Assembly: GCF_002913715.1 (NCBI RefSeq)
Contig: NZ_PPCE01000004.1
Location: forward strand, 248,001 to 312,000
Direction of reading: 5' to 3'
DNA length: 64,000 nucleotides
Source: Campylobacter concisus
Lineage (GTDB): Bacteria; Campylobacterota; Campylobacteria; Campylobacterales; Campylobacteraceae
Made by a program: the position numbers and the translations under genes. Shown here in pieces: positions 7,876 to 16,281 of this stretch. The stretch's first letter is position 1, and every line of letters starts with the position of its first letter. A model generated the notes under the pieces. That model saw only the letters and a program-made list of their open reading frames with translations. It did no database searches and was not told where the DNA came from.

Positions 7876-9150
7876 TTAGAAGCTATATTTTGCTTCAAAT
7901 CTTATACGATTTTGTTTGTAACTTTCGCTATCTTTTTTATCTTTAGCAGCTGCATACCAAGTTAGGAAATTAAGTTTTTTGCTATATTTGTAGCTAGCAT
8001 CAAGAGACCATTCGCTTCTTTTTGCTCTCTCTTTGCCAAGATCCCAGCTATAGCCTTTACCTTGAGTATATCCAGCACCAAAGCCAAATTTATCTATGTC
8101 ATATCCAGCATTAACAAACCAGTAGTCGTTATTACCCTTGATGTTATTGTAGTATTGTTTGCCACCACTCATTACACCATTTAAGATCTTAGTCGGGTTG
8201 ATTAGCTGACCATTTGATTCAATTGAAACAAATGACCATTTATTGTTATCTTTATTTTTAGCATCAAAGTCTAAATAACCAGCATTAAGTTTAGCACCAA
8301 ATAGTTTTGTGCCAGCTTGAACTGCCCAGAAATTTGCATCAGCTATATCTTTGTGATCTGAGTCGTTATGGACAAATTGACCTTTTAAGTTTAGGTTAAC
8401 ATCATCAGTTACATTAAAGCTTACACCAGCTTCAGTACCATAAAGTGTTGCTATCTCTTGAATATTTGCAATTGCAGCTTTAAATGATACTGGATCATAG
8501 CTACCAGCTGCACCTAAATAATAAAGGTTATCTGGAGCATCATTAAATTTATCTCCATCATTGCCAGCCACTATTCTGCCAACCAAAGGACCATCATTAT
8601 CTTGATCACTTGCTAAAGCATCATAAGCAGCAGCAGTTAAAGTAAGACCAGGCACATCAGTACTTACTACTTTTAGACCGGTACCAGCTAACTCGCCATC
8701 ATCATAGAAAGTTTTTATAAGTTGTTTACCAGCTGTAATGGTAGTATTAGCTACTTTGTAGCCTAGATACATTTCATATACTGTGAATGAACTAGTTGTA
8801 TCTGTTTTATCTGTACCATTCCCAGTAGATGCTACTTGGTATTTATTGCTGAATTTTCGACCAACATTATCACCAGATCCATCAGTTGTTTCTGGAGCAT
8901 ATCTTAGTGTTAAAACGCCAAAGAAGTTATCATCAATTGCAGCTTTAAATGATGTTTGCATTCTAAATGCATGACTAACTGTATCGTTTGTAGCAACTTT
9001 TGTATCACGGTTATCATTTGTATAACGATATCTTGCAAATCCTGAAAGGTCTACATTTTTTATAGCTTCTTCAAGTGGAGTTGCACTTGCAACGCTTGAA
9101 AATGCACCTAAAGCAACCAAGACAGCTAAGCTAACTTTTGTAAGTTTCGT
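7876..9150 (-). CDS. porA: Major outer membrane protein (Campylobacter porin), ACG at expected start
   Basis: A beta-barrel porin of the Campylobacter MOMP family: the mature part begins TPLEEAIKNVDLSGFARYRY and the last residues FEAKYSF end in the aromatic beta-signal. Length would be 424 residues, normal for MOMP. The expected signal peptide is KLTKVSLAVLVALGAFSSVASA, directly preceded by ACG (9150-9148) where ATG is expected, with a TAG just before it and AAAGAAG as ribosome-binding site. The next possible start, TTG at 9120, would drop the positively charged half of the signal peptide. So either ACG is used, or the gene is silenced, or the base is an error. A GATAAT -10 box lies at 9190-9185 on the minus strand. 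It is a single-gene unit with its own terminator. Confidence 0.85.
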   Translation of the reverse strand, partial: TKLTKVSLAVLVALGAFSSVASATPLEEAIKNVDLSGFARYRYTNDNRDTKVATNDTVSHAFRMQTSFKAAIDDNFFGVLTLRYAPETTDGSGDNVGRKFSNKYQVASTGNGTDKTDTTSSFTVYEMYLGYKVANTTITAGKQLIKTFYDDGELAGTGLKVVSTDVPGLTLTAAAYDALASDQDNDGPLVGRIVAGNDGDKFNDAPDNLYYLGAAGSYDPVSFKAAIANIQEIATLYGTEAGVSFNVTDDVNLNLKGQFVHNDSDHKDIADANFWAVQAGTKLFGAKLNAGYLDFDAKNKDNNKWSFVSIESNGQLINPTKILNGVMSGGKQYYNNIKGNNDYWFVNAGYDIDKFGFGAGYTQGKGYSWDLGKERAKRSEWSLDASYKYSKKLNFLTWYAAAKDKKDSESYKQNRIRFEAKYSF

Positions 9151-9336
9151 CTAAATCTTCTTTTGATAAAAGTTTTGAAATGGCATTATCACAGAAAATT
9201 AATTTTATTGCTTAATTTTCCTTAAAATTTTAAAAAATGTTACCAATTATTTACCAAAATAGGATAATGAGATAAAGATTGTCTTTTTAAAATTTCGTTT
9301 TATTTGGGATTAAAAATCAAAAATTTTTACTTACTT

Positions 9337-9870
9337 TTAGCTATTAGCCTTAGCTTCTTCTCGTTCTTTTTTCTGCCTTATAGCAGCTTCTTTTTGGATA
9401 TTTTTTTGTTGAGCCAAGAAGATATGCTCTTCAAGTGTGACAAGTTGAAATACTCCTTCAAAAATTTTTATATCTTTAACGTATCCAAGCACTTTTACTT
9501 CTCTTTTTCTGCTCTCTTCAAACCTCGCTTGAGCGTCAAATTCCACTACATCACCAAGCTTTAGTGGCCCAAAGAAATTTATCCTAGCCCCGATACTAAC
9601 GCAAAATTCTTCATTAATAGCTAAAAGGGCAGCATGATTTGCGCCCATAAAAATAAATCCGCTATGAATAAGCCCCTCAGTATCGCACACCATATCATCC
9701 GTAGTAAAAAATCTAGTCTTTGCGTGATTTTTTTCAAGTAAAAATGCCGTTCCACTAAAATTTAGCTTTGTAAGTGGAGCGGTTTTGATCTCATTTCTTA
9801 GTGGATTTTCATCTTCTGGTAAGATTATTTGCGATTCATCTTTTATATCATATATATTTTCTTCTGCCAT
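9337..9870 (-). CDS. Hotdog-fold protein, Cj0977-like
   Basis: A 177-residue protein with a hotdog (thioesterase-like) fold in the middle: FTTDDMVCDTEGLIHSGFIFMGANHAALLAIN (about residues 55-86), VSIGARINFFGPLKLGDVVEFDAQARF and a basic C-terminal helix. The start MAEENIYDI matches what I recall of C. jejuni Cj0977, a hotdog protein linked to invasion and controlled with flagellar genes. The catalytic residues of known thioesterases are not clearly present, so a structural or ligand-binding role is possible. It follows cmoB by 8 bases on the same strand, the same arrangement as Cj0976/Cj0977. Confidence 0.8.
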   Translation of the reverse strand: MAEENIYDIKDESQIILPEDENPLRNEIKTAPLTKLNFSGTAFLLEKNHAKTRFFTTDDMVCDTEGLIHSGFIFMGANHAALLAINEEFCVSIGARINFFGPLKLGDVVEFDAQARFEESRKREVKVLGYVKDIKIFEGVFQLVTLEEHIFLAQQKNIQKEAAIRQKKEREEAKANS

Positions 9871-9878
9871 TTTTATCC

Positions 9879-10748
9879 TTAAATTTTAACTCTAACATAT
9901 GCTCTTTTTGGCGCTGGGTAGCCCTCGATGGTCTTTGTATTATCGTCTGGATCTAAGAAATTTCCAAGACTCTCACCATCTATCCACTTCGTTTTTCGCT
10001 GCTCATTTAGATCAGTCACCTTTGTTTCAAGTAAGGCAAAATCCCTAAACTTAGCTCTCTCGCACCAGTTTTGAAGTACCGAGAGTGTTGGCACAAAGTA
10101 GATATTTGGAATTTTTGAATACCTATCTTTCGGACTCAGCGCAAAGTCGCCATCCATATCTATATACATCGTGTCTAAAAATAGCTCGCCATCAGGGGTT
10201 AACGCGGTTTTTAGCTCTTTTAGCATCTTTATAGGATCGCTTCTATGATAGATGACACCAAGGCAAAAAATAGTGTCAAATTTTGCTGCGTATTCAGGCA
10301 AGCTCTCTACCCCAAGAAGCTCATAGTTGATATTTGAGCGGATAAATTTATTTAAAAAGGCAAACTGCAAATATGTATGCACACTAGGATCAAAGCCGGT
10401 TATGCTTTTTGGGCCGTACTCAAGCATCTTAAACATATAATATCCATTGTTGCAACCCACGTCAGCCACGCACTTGCCAGCTAAATTTAGATGTGGGGCG
10501 AGGATATTAAATTTGATAAAACTTTGCCACTCGCTATCTATATATATATCATCAATTTCAAATGGCCCTTTTCGCCATGGCTTTAGGCTAAGGGCGAGGT
10601 TGTAAATTTCATCTTTGCTCGCAGCGTTCAGCTCTTTAAATTTGACATTTACACTATCAGAGAGGCTAAATTCGCAATCAAAATTTGCTAAATTTTCTAT
10701 CCTATTTAAAATTTGCTTTTGCTGCTCGTTAAATTTGCTAAGATCCAC
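9879..10748 (-). CDS. cmoB: tRNA U34 carboxymethyltransferase CmoB
   Basis: CmoB transfers a carboxymethyl group from carboxy-SAM to 5-hydroxyuridine at tRNA position 34. The 289-residue protein carries LKPWRKGPFEIDDIYIDSEWQSFIKF before the SAM-binding motif CVADVGCNNGYYMFKML, and CLGVIYHRSDPIKMLKELK after it, all characteristic of CmoB. A longer frame runs up to 10856, but the GTG at 10748 is preferred: it lies 1 base after the stop of the small lipoprotein gene, has GGAAA upstream and gives the normal length. CmoA, which makes carboxy-SAM, is encoded at 23.8-24.5 kb. Confidence 0.9.
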   Translation of the reverse strand: MDLSKFNEQQKQILNRIENLANFDCEFSLSDSVNVKFKELNAASKDEIYNLALSLKPWRKGPFEIDDIYIDSEWQSFIKFNILAPHLNLAGKCVADVGCNNGYYMFKMLEYGPKSITGFDPSVHTYLQFAFLNKFIRSNINYELLGVESLPEYAAKFDTIFCLGVIYHRSDPIKMLKELKTALTPDGELFLDTMYIDMDGDFALSPKDRYSKIPNIYFVPTLSVLQNWCERAKFRDFALLETKVTDLNEQRKTKWIDGESLGNFLDPDDNTKTIEGYPAPKRAYVRVKI

Positions 10749-10749
10749 G

Positions 10750-10917
10750 CTATTTCCAGTCGACAATGTTGTGCGGACACTCTTTTTGGTAGGTGCCAGT
10801 CGCGTCATAATACTCTTTACAATCATTATAATATTGCGTCGAAACTCCGCGCTCATTCATATAAAGACAACCATTGCAAAATAGCGCTATAAAGCCTAAA
10901 AATATAATCTTTTTCAT
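10750..10917 (-). CDS. Small putative lipoprotein (Cj0978-like)
   Basis: A 55-residue ORF starting MKKIIFLGFIALFCNGC: two lysines, a hydrophobic stretch and a cysteine at 17 that could be the lipidated residue. The box before it (FCNG) is not perfect. The rest is rich in Tyr and Cys (C33, C47) and ends IVDWK. It lies directly before cmoB and so overlaps the longer, wrong N-terminal extension of cmoB. C. jejuni has a similar small lipoprotein gene beside Cj0976-Cj0977. Function unknown; an envelope location is likely. Confidence 0.75.
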   Translation of the reverse strand: MKKIIFLGFIALFCNGCLYMNERGVSTQYYNDCKEYYDATGTYQKECPHNIVDWK

Positions 10918-11010
10918 GTGGCGGATTTTATCATAAATAAAAATTTTATGCTAGAATAGCAGGCAGTTTTAGAGCCAAGTTTGGCTAATATTAAGCAAAA
11001 AAGGCATTTT

Positions 11011-12090
11011 ATGCAAAGAAGAGATTTTTTTAAATTCAGTAGTTTTTTAGGTGCAGCGAGTCTGCTTCCAAGTGTAACTCTAGCTAGCGACGAGCCAGCA
11101 AACCCAGTGGTTAGAAATTTCGACGTAAATTTCAAACACCAGCTGCTCGAAAAAGGCAAAAGCTCAAGAATTTGGTTGCCCCTTCCACTAAGCACCACTT
11201 ATCAGCAACTAACCCAAGACTACGTCATAAACACAACCGCTAAAAACGTCTATATTTCAGATACGCTAATACCTACAATGTATGCTGATTTTGAAGAAAA
11301 TGAGCCAAGACCTATCTTAAATGTGCAGTTTAAAATCCAAACAACAGAGCGCAACACTGACTTTAGCAAGGTAAATTACGATCCAAACGAGAAGGTAGAT
11401 CCTGCTGTTTTGGAGTTTTTAAAACCAACTTCACACATCCCAACTGACGGCGTCGTAAGAGCAAAAGCGCTAGAAATTATCGGCAATACTAAAGGCGATT
11501 TAGAGCGCGCAAAAGCGATCTACACGTGGGTTGCAAACACTATGCAGCGTGATAACAGCATCCTAGGATGTGGTACAGGCGACGTTAAAGCCATCCTAGA
11601 AAGTGGCAAATTAGTTGGCAAATGCACCGACATAAACTCAGTTTTTGTTGGACTTTGCAGATCAGTTGGCATCCCAGCAAGAGAAATTTTTGGTATCAGG
11701 GTTGGTCAGTCTAGATTTTCAGATCAGATGGGCAGCGCAAAAGATGGCGTAGCTAAAATTTCAGGCGGACAGCACTGCAGGGCTGAGTTTTACCTAAAAG
11801 GCTATGGTTGGATACCGGTTGATCCAGCGGATGTCACAAAGGTAAGACTAGGCGAGAAGCTAACAAATGACGACGCTAAGATCGTAGCTGTGAGAGATTA
11901 CTGCTTTGGTAACTGGGAGATGTGCTGGATAGGCTTTAACTACGGCCGCGACTTTATCTTAAAACCAGAGCCTGAGCAAACTCCGCTAAATAACTTCGGT
12001 TACCCATACGCTGAAGTTGATGGCAACACACAAAACTACTATTCGCCAAAAGAATTTAGCTACGACTACGTCTCAACAGAGCTAAAATGA
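11011..12090 (+). CDS. Tat-exported transglutaminase-like protein
   Basis: A 359-residue protein with a twin-arginine signal (MQRRDFFKFSSFLGAASLLP) and a transglutaminase/protease-like core. The putative Cys-His-Asp triad is C205 (VGKCTDINSVFVGLCRSVGIPAR), H255 (GGQHCRAEFYLKGYGW) and D271 (IPVDPADV). The first 140 residues form a beta-rich domain of the kind often preceding this core. The ATG at 11011 is chosen because AAAGG precedes it and the twin-arginine starts there. It overlaps the MerT-like gene by 4 bases. Substrate unknown; export by Tat suggests it folds in the cytoplasm before crossing to the periplasm. Cleavage or crosslinking of peptides there is an inference. Confidence 0.85.
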   Translation: MQRRDFFKFSSFLGAASLLPSVTLASDEPANPVVRNFDVNFKHQLLEKGKSSRIWLPLPLSTTYQQLTQDYVINTTAKNVYISDTLIPTMYADFEENEPRPILNVQFKIQTTERNTDFSKVNYDPNEKVDPAVLEFLKPTSHIPTDGVVRAKALEIIGNTKGDLERAKAIYTWVANTMQRDNSILGCGTGDVKAILESGKLVGKCTDINSVFVGLCRSVGIPAREIFGIRVGQSRFSDQMGSAKDGVAKISGGQHCRAEFYLKGYGWIPVDPADVTKVRLGEKLTNDDAKIVAVRDYCFGNWEMCWIGFNYGRDFILKPEPEQTPLNNFGYPYAEVDGNTQNYYSPKEFSYDYVSTELK

Positions 12091-12410
12091 GAGCCTTTTG
12101 GCTGATACTAACATCCATAGGTAGTGCTATTGGCGCTACCTTGTGCTGTTTGCCAGCACTTCTTTTTCTGCTTTTTGGTACATCTTTTTCTTTTCTATCT
12201 TGGACACAAAATTTATACGAGTACCGCGTCCCTTTAAGCATCGTGGCCGTCATTTGCTTTGTGATTTCTGGCATTGCTATTTTTTACAAGCCAAAAAGCT
12301 GCAACTTAAGCTATAAAAAGAAAAAATGGATACTTATATATATACTTTTTGGAGTGATTTTGCTTTTACTCCTTACATACCCAGAGCTTTTAGGAGAAAT
12401 TTATGCGTAA
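12087..12410 (+). CDS. MerT-like small membrane protein
   Basis: A 107-residue protein with three predicted membrane helices (about 5-30, 48-68, 80-100). The first holds a Cys-Cys pair (ATLCCLPALLFLLFG, C20-C21), placed as in the mercuric transporter MerT. The second helix region (YEYRVPLSIVAVICFVISGIAIFYKP) also resembles MerT. MerT moves a metal ion given by MerP across the inner membrane. No mercuric reductase or MerR lies nearby, so the ion may be another soft metal. It overlaps both neighbours (4 and 8 bases). Confidence 0.65.
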   Translation: MRAFWLILTSIGSAIGATLCCLPALLFLLFGTSFSFLSWTQNLYEYRVPLSIVAVICFVISGIAIFYKPKSCNLSYKKKKWILIYILFGVILLLLLTYPELLGEIYA

Positions 12411-12660
12411 AATTTTAGTTTTAGCCCTTTTAGTGGCTGCAAGCTACGCTGATAAAAAGATAGAAATTTCAGTGCCTAGCATGCACTGCCCGCTTTGCAC
12501 GGCGATTGTTAGAAAGGCTGCTCTTAGTGTTGATGGCGTAAAAAAGGCAGATGTATCGCTAAAAGAGCGAAAATCTGTCGTTATAGCAGATGATAAGGTC
12601 GATGAAAAAGAGCTTTTAAAAGCAGTAGATGCGACTGGCTATAAGGGCGAGATAAAATAA
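12403..12660 (+). CDS. MerP-like periplasmic heavy-metal-binding protein
   Basis: An 85-residue protein with a short signal peptide (MRKILVLALLVAASYA) and one heavy-metal-associated domain: VPSMHCPLCTAIVRKAALSVDGVKKADVSLKERKSVVIAD. The metal-binding cysteines are C29 and C32 (MHCPLC), where MerP has MTCAAC. It overlaps the MerT-like gene by 8 bases, the same pairing as merT-merP. It probably captures a soft metal ion in the periplasm and passes it to the membrane partner. The ion is not known. Confidence 0.75.
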   Translation: MRKILVLALLVAASYADKKIEISVPSMHCPLCTAIVRKAALSVDGVKKADVSLKERKSVVIADDKVDEKELLKAVDATGYKGEIK

Positions 12661-12676
12661 ATTTATGGAGGCAGAT

Positions 12677-13966
12677 ATGTCAAATAGTGAAATTTTAAAG
12701 AAATTTGAGACACTTACTACGATACCGCACTGCAGTTATGAGACCGATAAGATGCGTGATTTTCTGGCTAGCTATGCAAAAGATAAGGGCTGTAAAGTTG
12801 TGGTCGATAGCTTTGGCAACATTCATGCGTTTAAAGGCAAGCCAAAAATTTGCTTGCAAAGTCACTACGATATGGTCTGCATGGGCGATGCTCCAAAGAT
12901 CGAGATAGTTTATGGCGCTGATGGCTACATGAGGGCTAAAAAATCATCTTTAGGTGCCGATAACGGCATCGGCGTGGCTATCATGATGCAGATGATAAGC
13001 GAATTTGACGACATTGAGTGCCTCTTTACAAACAACGAAGAAGTCGGCATGATCGGAGCCACTGGCTTTAGTGGCGAGTTAAAAGCCGATAAGCTTTTAA
13101 ATTTAGACAGCGAAGAAGACGACCGCGTCACTATCGGCTGTGCTGGCGGTGTAAATTTATTTGCCACTATCTCGCTTAATAGCAAAAAAACAAAAGAGAG
13201 CACGCTTTATGAAGTAAAAGTAAGTGGGCTTCCTGGCGGACACTCTGGTAATGAGATACATAAAAATATCCCAAATGCAATCAAGATTTTAGCGGCGTTT
13301 GTGACTAAAAATGGCTGTAAGCTTGTCAAATTTGAAGGTGGCGAGCGAAGCAACTCTATCCCAAATGGCGCAACCGCACTGGTTCTAAGCGATAAAGAGC
13401 TAAAGAGCGAGTGTGAGAATTTAAGCGTGAAAAAGCTTGGCACGGGAGATGAAATTTTAGAAAATGGCGAGAAAATTTTAGCTCTTATTAACTCATTTTC
13501 ACAAGGCGTAAGAGCCTATAACTGCGAGCTAGGCATACCACAAGATAGCGTAAACCTCTCACTTGTAAAGATCAAAGATGATGACACACTTGAAGTGGAG
13601 TTTTTTGCTAGATCAATGAGCAAAGACGGGCTAAACAGGATGGAATTTGAAATTTCTGAGCTTGCAAAAGCACTTGGCTTTAGCGTCATTGCAAAAGATA
13701 GAAATCCTGCTTGGAAGCCTATAAATGATAAATTTGCAAACGACATCCTAGAAGAGCTAAAAATTTATAAGCCAAATGCAAGGATAACAGCCGTTCACGC
13801 TGGTTTAGAGTGCGGCGTACTTTTAGAGAAAAAAGTGGGTCTTAGCGCTTGCTCAATAGGACCAAACATCCACTCACCTCACTCAACAAGAGAATGCTGC
13901 GAAGTTGAATCTGCACTTTTTATAGAAAAAGTCGTTCGCGGTATCATTAAAAAATATAACTCATAA
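12677..13966 (+). CDS. pepD: Aminoacyl-histidine dipeptidase (peptidase D)
   Basis: A metallopeptidase of family M20 that splits Xaa-His and other dipeptides in the cytoplasm. Zinc-site motifs are clear: LQSHYDMVCMGD (H and D), LGADNGIGVAIMMQM, TNNEEVGMIGATGF (Glu-Glu) and PHSTRECCEV near the C-terminus. Length is 429 residues, shorter than E. coli PepD (485) but full in domain order. The ATG at 12677 is preferred over the one at 12665 because GGAGG precedes it at the right distance. C. jejuni has pepD in the same neighbourhood (Cj0980). Confidence 0.9.
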   Translation: MSNSEILKKFETLTTIPHCSYETDKMRDFLASYAKDKGCKVVVDSFGNIHAFKGKPKICLQSHYDMVCMGDAPKIEIVYGADGYMRAKKSSLGADNGIGVAIMMQMISEFDDIECLFTNNEEVGMIGATGFSGELKADKLLNLDSEEDDRVTIGCAGGVNLFATISLNSKKTKESTLYEVKVSGLPGGHSGNEIHKNIPNAIKILAAFVTKNGCKLVKFEGGERSNSIPNGATALVLSDKELKSECENLSVKKLGTGDEILENGEKILALINSFSQGVRAYNCELGIPQDSVNLSLVKIKDDDTLEVEFFARSMSKDGLNRMEFEISELAKALGFSVIAKDRNPAWKPINDKFANDILEELKIYKPNARITAVHAGLECGVLLEKKVGLSACSIGPNIHSPHSTRECCEVESALFIEKVVRGIIKKYNS

Positions 13967-13971
13967 AAAAT

Positions 13972-14001
13972 AAAATTTGCTAGAAATTTCTAGCAAATTT
14001 T
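13972..14001. terminator. Bidirectional terminator between pepD and pyrC
   Basis: A perfect 30-base palindrome (two 15-base arms, 13972-13986 and 13987-14001, no separate loop). It contains GCTAG on one arm and CTAGC on the other, flanked by A-runs and T-runs. It lies between the converging pepD and pyrC genes, so it can end transcripts from both sides. Confidence 0.75.
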
Positions 14002-14055
14002 GATTCTGTGTTTTTATAGATTTAGAATTGACTCTCAAGAACGAGTAAATTTATA

Positions 14056-15333
14056 TTATTTTCCAAACTCATAAACAATCTTGCCACTTTTTATCGTGGT
14101 AGTCGCTGCGCCTTTTAGCTTTTTACCAAAGAGTGGGGAATTTATAGATTTTGAGCGGTTTATCTTCTCATCATAAATGTACTCGATCTCAGGGTCTATC
14201 ACCGCGATGTCAGCTAGCATACCCTCGGCAAGTCTGCCTTTATCTTTTAAATTTAGCATCTTAGCCGCATTTGTCGATGTTAGCTCCACCATGCGCTCTA
14301 AGCTTATAACGCCCTCATTTACGAGCTTAAGAGTAAGTGGCACAAGGGTTTGAAGCCCGATGATACCAAATGGCGCCTTGTCAAATTCTACTATCTTTTC
14401 GTCTGTGTGATGTGGGGCATGATCGGTGGCGATAACGTCTATAAGTCCGCTTTTTAGCGCCTCTCTTACTGCTTTTACGTCGCTTATCTCACGAAGTGGC
14501 GGTGACATTTTAAAATTTGTATCATAGGCATTTTTCAAAATTTCATCGTCGCTAAAGCTAAAGTGATGTGGTGTGGCCTCACAAGTGATATTTATGCCCT
14601 CTTTTTTGCCCATTTCGATGATCTTTAGCGAATACTCCGAGCTTACGTGAGCGATGTGGATGTGCGCTTTAGTGAGCTTTGCAAGTAGCATATCACGGCT
14701 CACTGCGATCTCCTCTTTCTCTCTCGCCATGCCGCGAAGTCCAAGTATGGCTGAGACCTTACCCTCGTGCATGACGCCCTGCCTGCAAAGCGAGCAGTCC
14801 TCTGAGTGGCTTATGCAAAAGCTACCAAACATGCTTGAGTACTCAAGTGCCGCTCTCATCACGCTTGAGCTAGTCACTGGTAGGCCGTCATCACTAAATG
14901 CAACTGCTCCAGCCTCTATAAGATCGCCCATTTCAACGATCTCGTTGCCGCCGAGTCCTTTGCTGATGGCTGCGATTGGCAAAAGATCGATTAGTCCGCA
15001 GTTTTTGGCCTTTTCTATCATCGCTCTTGTAATCGACGCGTTATCATTTACTGGATTTGTGTTAGCCATGCAAAGGCAGGTTGTCACTCCTCCAGCCACC
15101 GCTGCCTGCGAGCCTGAGATGATGTCGTCTTTATACTCTTGACCAGGATCGCGAAAGTGCACGTGCATATCGATAAGTCCTGGCATGACAAGCTTATTTG
15201 TAGCGTCTATGACCTTATCAGCCTCAAATTTCTCACTTCCGATTTTGGCTATTTTGCCGTTTTCTATTAGGATATTTGCCTTAAATTTCTCGTCGCTATT
15301 TAGGATAGTGCCGTTAATTATTGCTATTTTCAT
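14056..15333 (-). CDS. pyrC: Dihydroorotase
   Basis: Closes carbamoyl-aspartate to dihydroorotate in pyrimidine synthesis. The 425-residue protein is of the class I type: zinc ligands in MPGLIDMHVHFRDPGQEYKDD (residues about 50-70), CEATPHHFSFSDDE, and ATDHAPHHTDEK near residue 300. The last motif supplies the catalytic aspartate. It starts 2 bases after the pyrB stop codon, so the two pyrimidine genes form one unit. Some class I homologues are inactive partners of PyrB, but all zinc-site residues are intact here. Confidence 0.92.
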   Translation of the reverse strand: MKIAIINGTILNSDEKFKANILIENGKIAKIGSEKFEADKVIDATNKLVMPGLIDMHVHFRDPGQEYKDDIISGSQAAVAGGVTTCLCMANTNPVNDNASITRAMIEKAKNCGLIDLLPIAAISKGLGGNEIVEMGDLIEAGAVAFSDDGLPVTSSSVMRAALEYSSMFGSFCISHSEDCSLCRQGVMHEGKVSAILGLRGMAREKEEIAVSRDMLLAKLTKAHIHIAHVSSEYSLKIIEMGKKEGINITCEATPHHFSFSDDEILKNAYDTNFKMSPPLREISDVKAVREALKSGLIDVIATDHAPHHTDEKIVEFDKAPFGIIGLQTLVPLTLKLVNEGVISLERMVELTSTNAAKMLNLKDKGRLAEGMLADIAVIDPEIEYIYDEKINRSKSINSPLFGKKLKGAATTTIKSGKIVYEFGK

Positions 15334-15335
15334 CG

Positions 15336-16265
15336 TTAGCCCCTATTTTTTGCAAGCGTATTTAGTATCGCCATTCTTATAGCAACGCCATTTTCTACTT
15401 GATTTAGTATGACTGAGTGCGTACCATCAGCCACGTCTGAGTTTAGCTCTACGCCCCTATTTATCGGTCCTGGGTGCAGTACGATAGCATCAGGTTTGGC
15501 TAGCTTTATCCTATTTTTATTTAATCCAAAGAATTTTGAGTACTCCCTCGAGCTTGGAAACGCCACGTCAGCACCGCCACGCTCTAGCTGGATGCGAAGC
15601 ATGATGATAACGTCGCTGCCCTCGCAAGCCTCTTCCATATTTTTGCAAATTTGAGACTCAAAGACCTCAGCATCTTTTGGCATCATCATCCTTGGTGCAA
15701 AGAGCTTTAAATTTATGCCAAATTTCTTCATCGCCCAGATGTCTGACCTTGCCACGCGGCTTCTAGCGATGTCGCCGATGATCGCCACGTTTAAATTTTT
15801 ATCCAAAATTTTGCCATGCTCTCTTAGCGTGAAAAGATCAAGCAGAGCTTGGCTTGGGTGCTCATTTGTACCGTCCCCTGCATTTACGACGCTAGCCTCT
15901 GTTCTATCCGCTGCAAATTTCGCCGCTCCAGAGCTTGGATGACGAAGCACGATGATGTCAGTTCTCATCGCAGCCATGTTATTCATCGTGTCATTTAGGC
16001 TCTCGCCCTTTGTCACACTAGAGCTTGATGAGCTGAAATTTATCGTATCAGCCCCAAGTCTCTTTGCTGCGATCTCAAAGGATGTCCTTGTTCTTGTCGA
16101 GTTTTCATAAAATGCGTTGATCGTGGTCTTTCCACGAAGATAGTCATTTTTTTTCACTTGGCTTAAATTTAGCTCCTTAAACTCTTTCGCCGCCTCTAAA
16201 AAATATAAAATTTCTTCTTTGCTAAGCTCTCTAGTTCCTATCAAATCTTTATGTTTGTAGCCCAT
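15336..16265 (-). CDS. pyrB: Aspartate carbamoyltransferase, catalytic chain
   Basis: Joins carbamoyl phosphate and aspartate, the first committed step of pyrimidine synthesis. The 309-residue protein has the carbamoyl-phosphate motif FYENSTRTRTSFEIAAKRLGAD (near residue 53), GTNEHPSQALLDLFT (near 135), and VLHPGPINRGVEL close to the C-terminus. No pyrI regulatory gene is next to it. It is followed at once by pyrC, and preceded by the Sel1-like gene after 16 bases. Confidence 0.95.
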   Translation of the reverse strand: MGYKHKDLIGTRELSKEEILYFLEAAKEFKELNLSQVKKNDYLRGKTTINAFYENSTRTRTSFEIAAKRLGADTINFSSSSSSVTKGESLNDTMNNMAAMRTDIIVLRHPSSGAAKFAADRTEASVVNAGDGTNEHPSQALLDLFTLREHGKILDKNLNVAIIGDIARSRVARSDIWAMKKFGINLKLFAPRMMMPKDAEVFESQICKNMEEACEGSDVIIMLRIQLERGGADVAFPSSREYSKFFGLNKNRIKLAKPDAIVLHPGPINRGVELNSDVADGTHSVILNQVENGVAIRMAILNTLAKNRG

Positions 16266-16281
16266 TTTAAGCCTCTTAAAT

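Noticed and set aside
10749-10856. N-terminal extension of cmoB up to 10856
   Set aside because: The extension overlaps a small lipoprotein frame, and the GTG at 10748 gives the family length.
14654-15142. 162-codon open frame on the plus strand
   Set aside because: Antisense to pyrC, whose zinc-site motifs are intact; no support as a gene.
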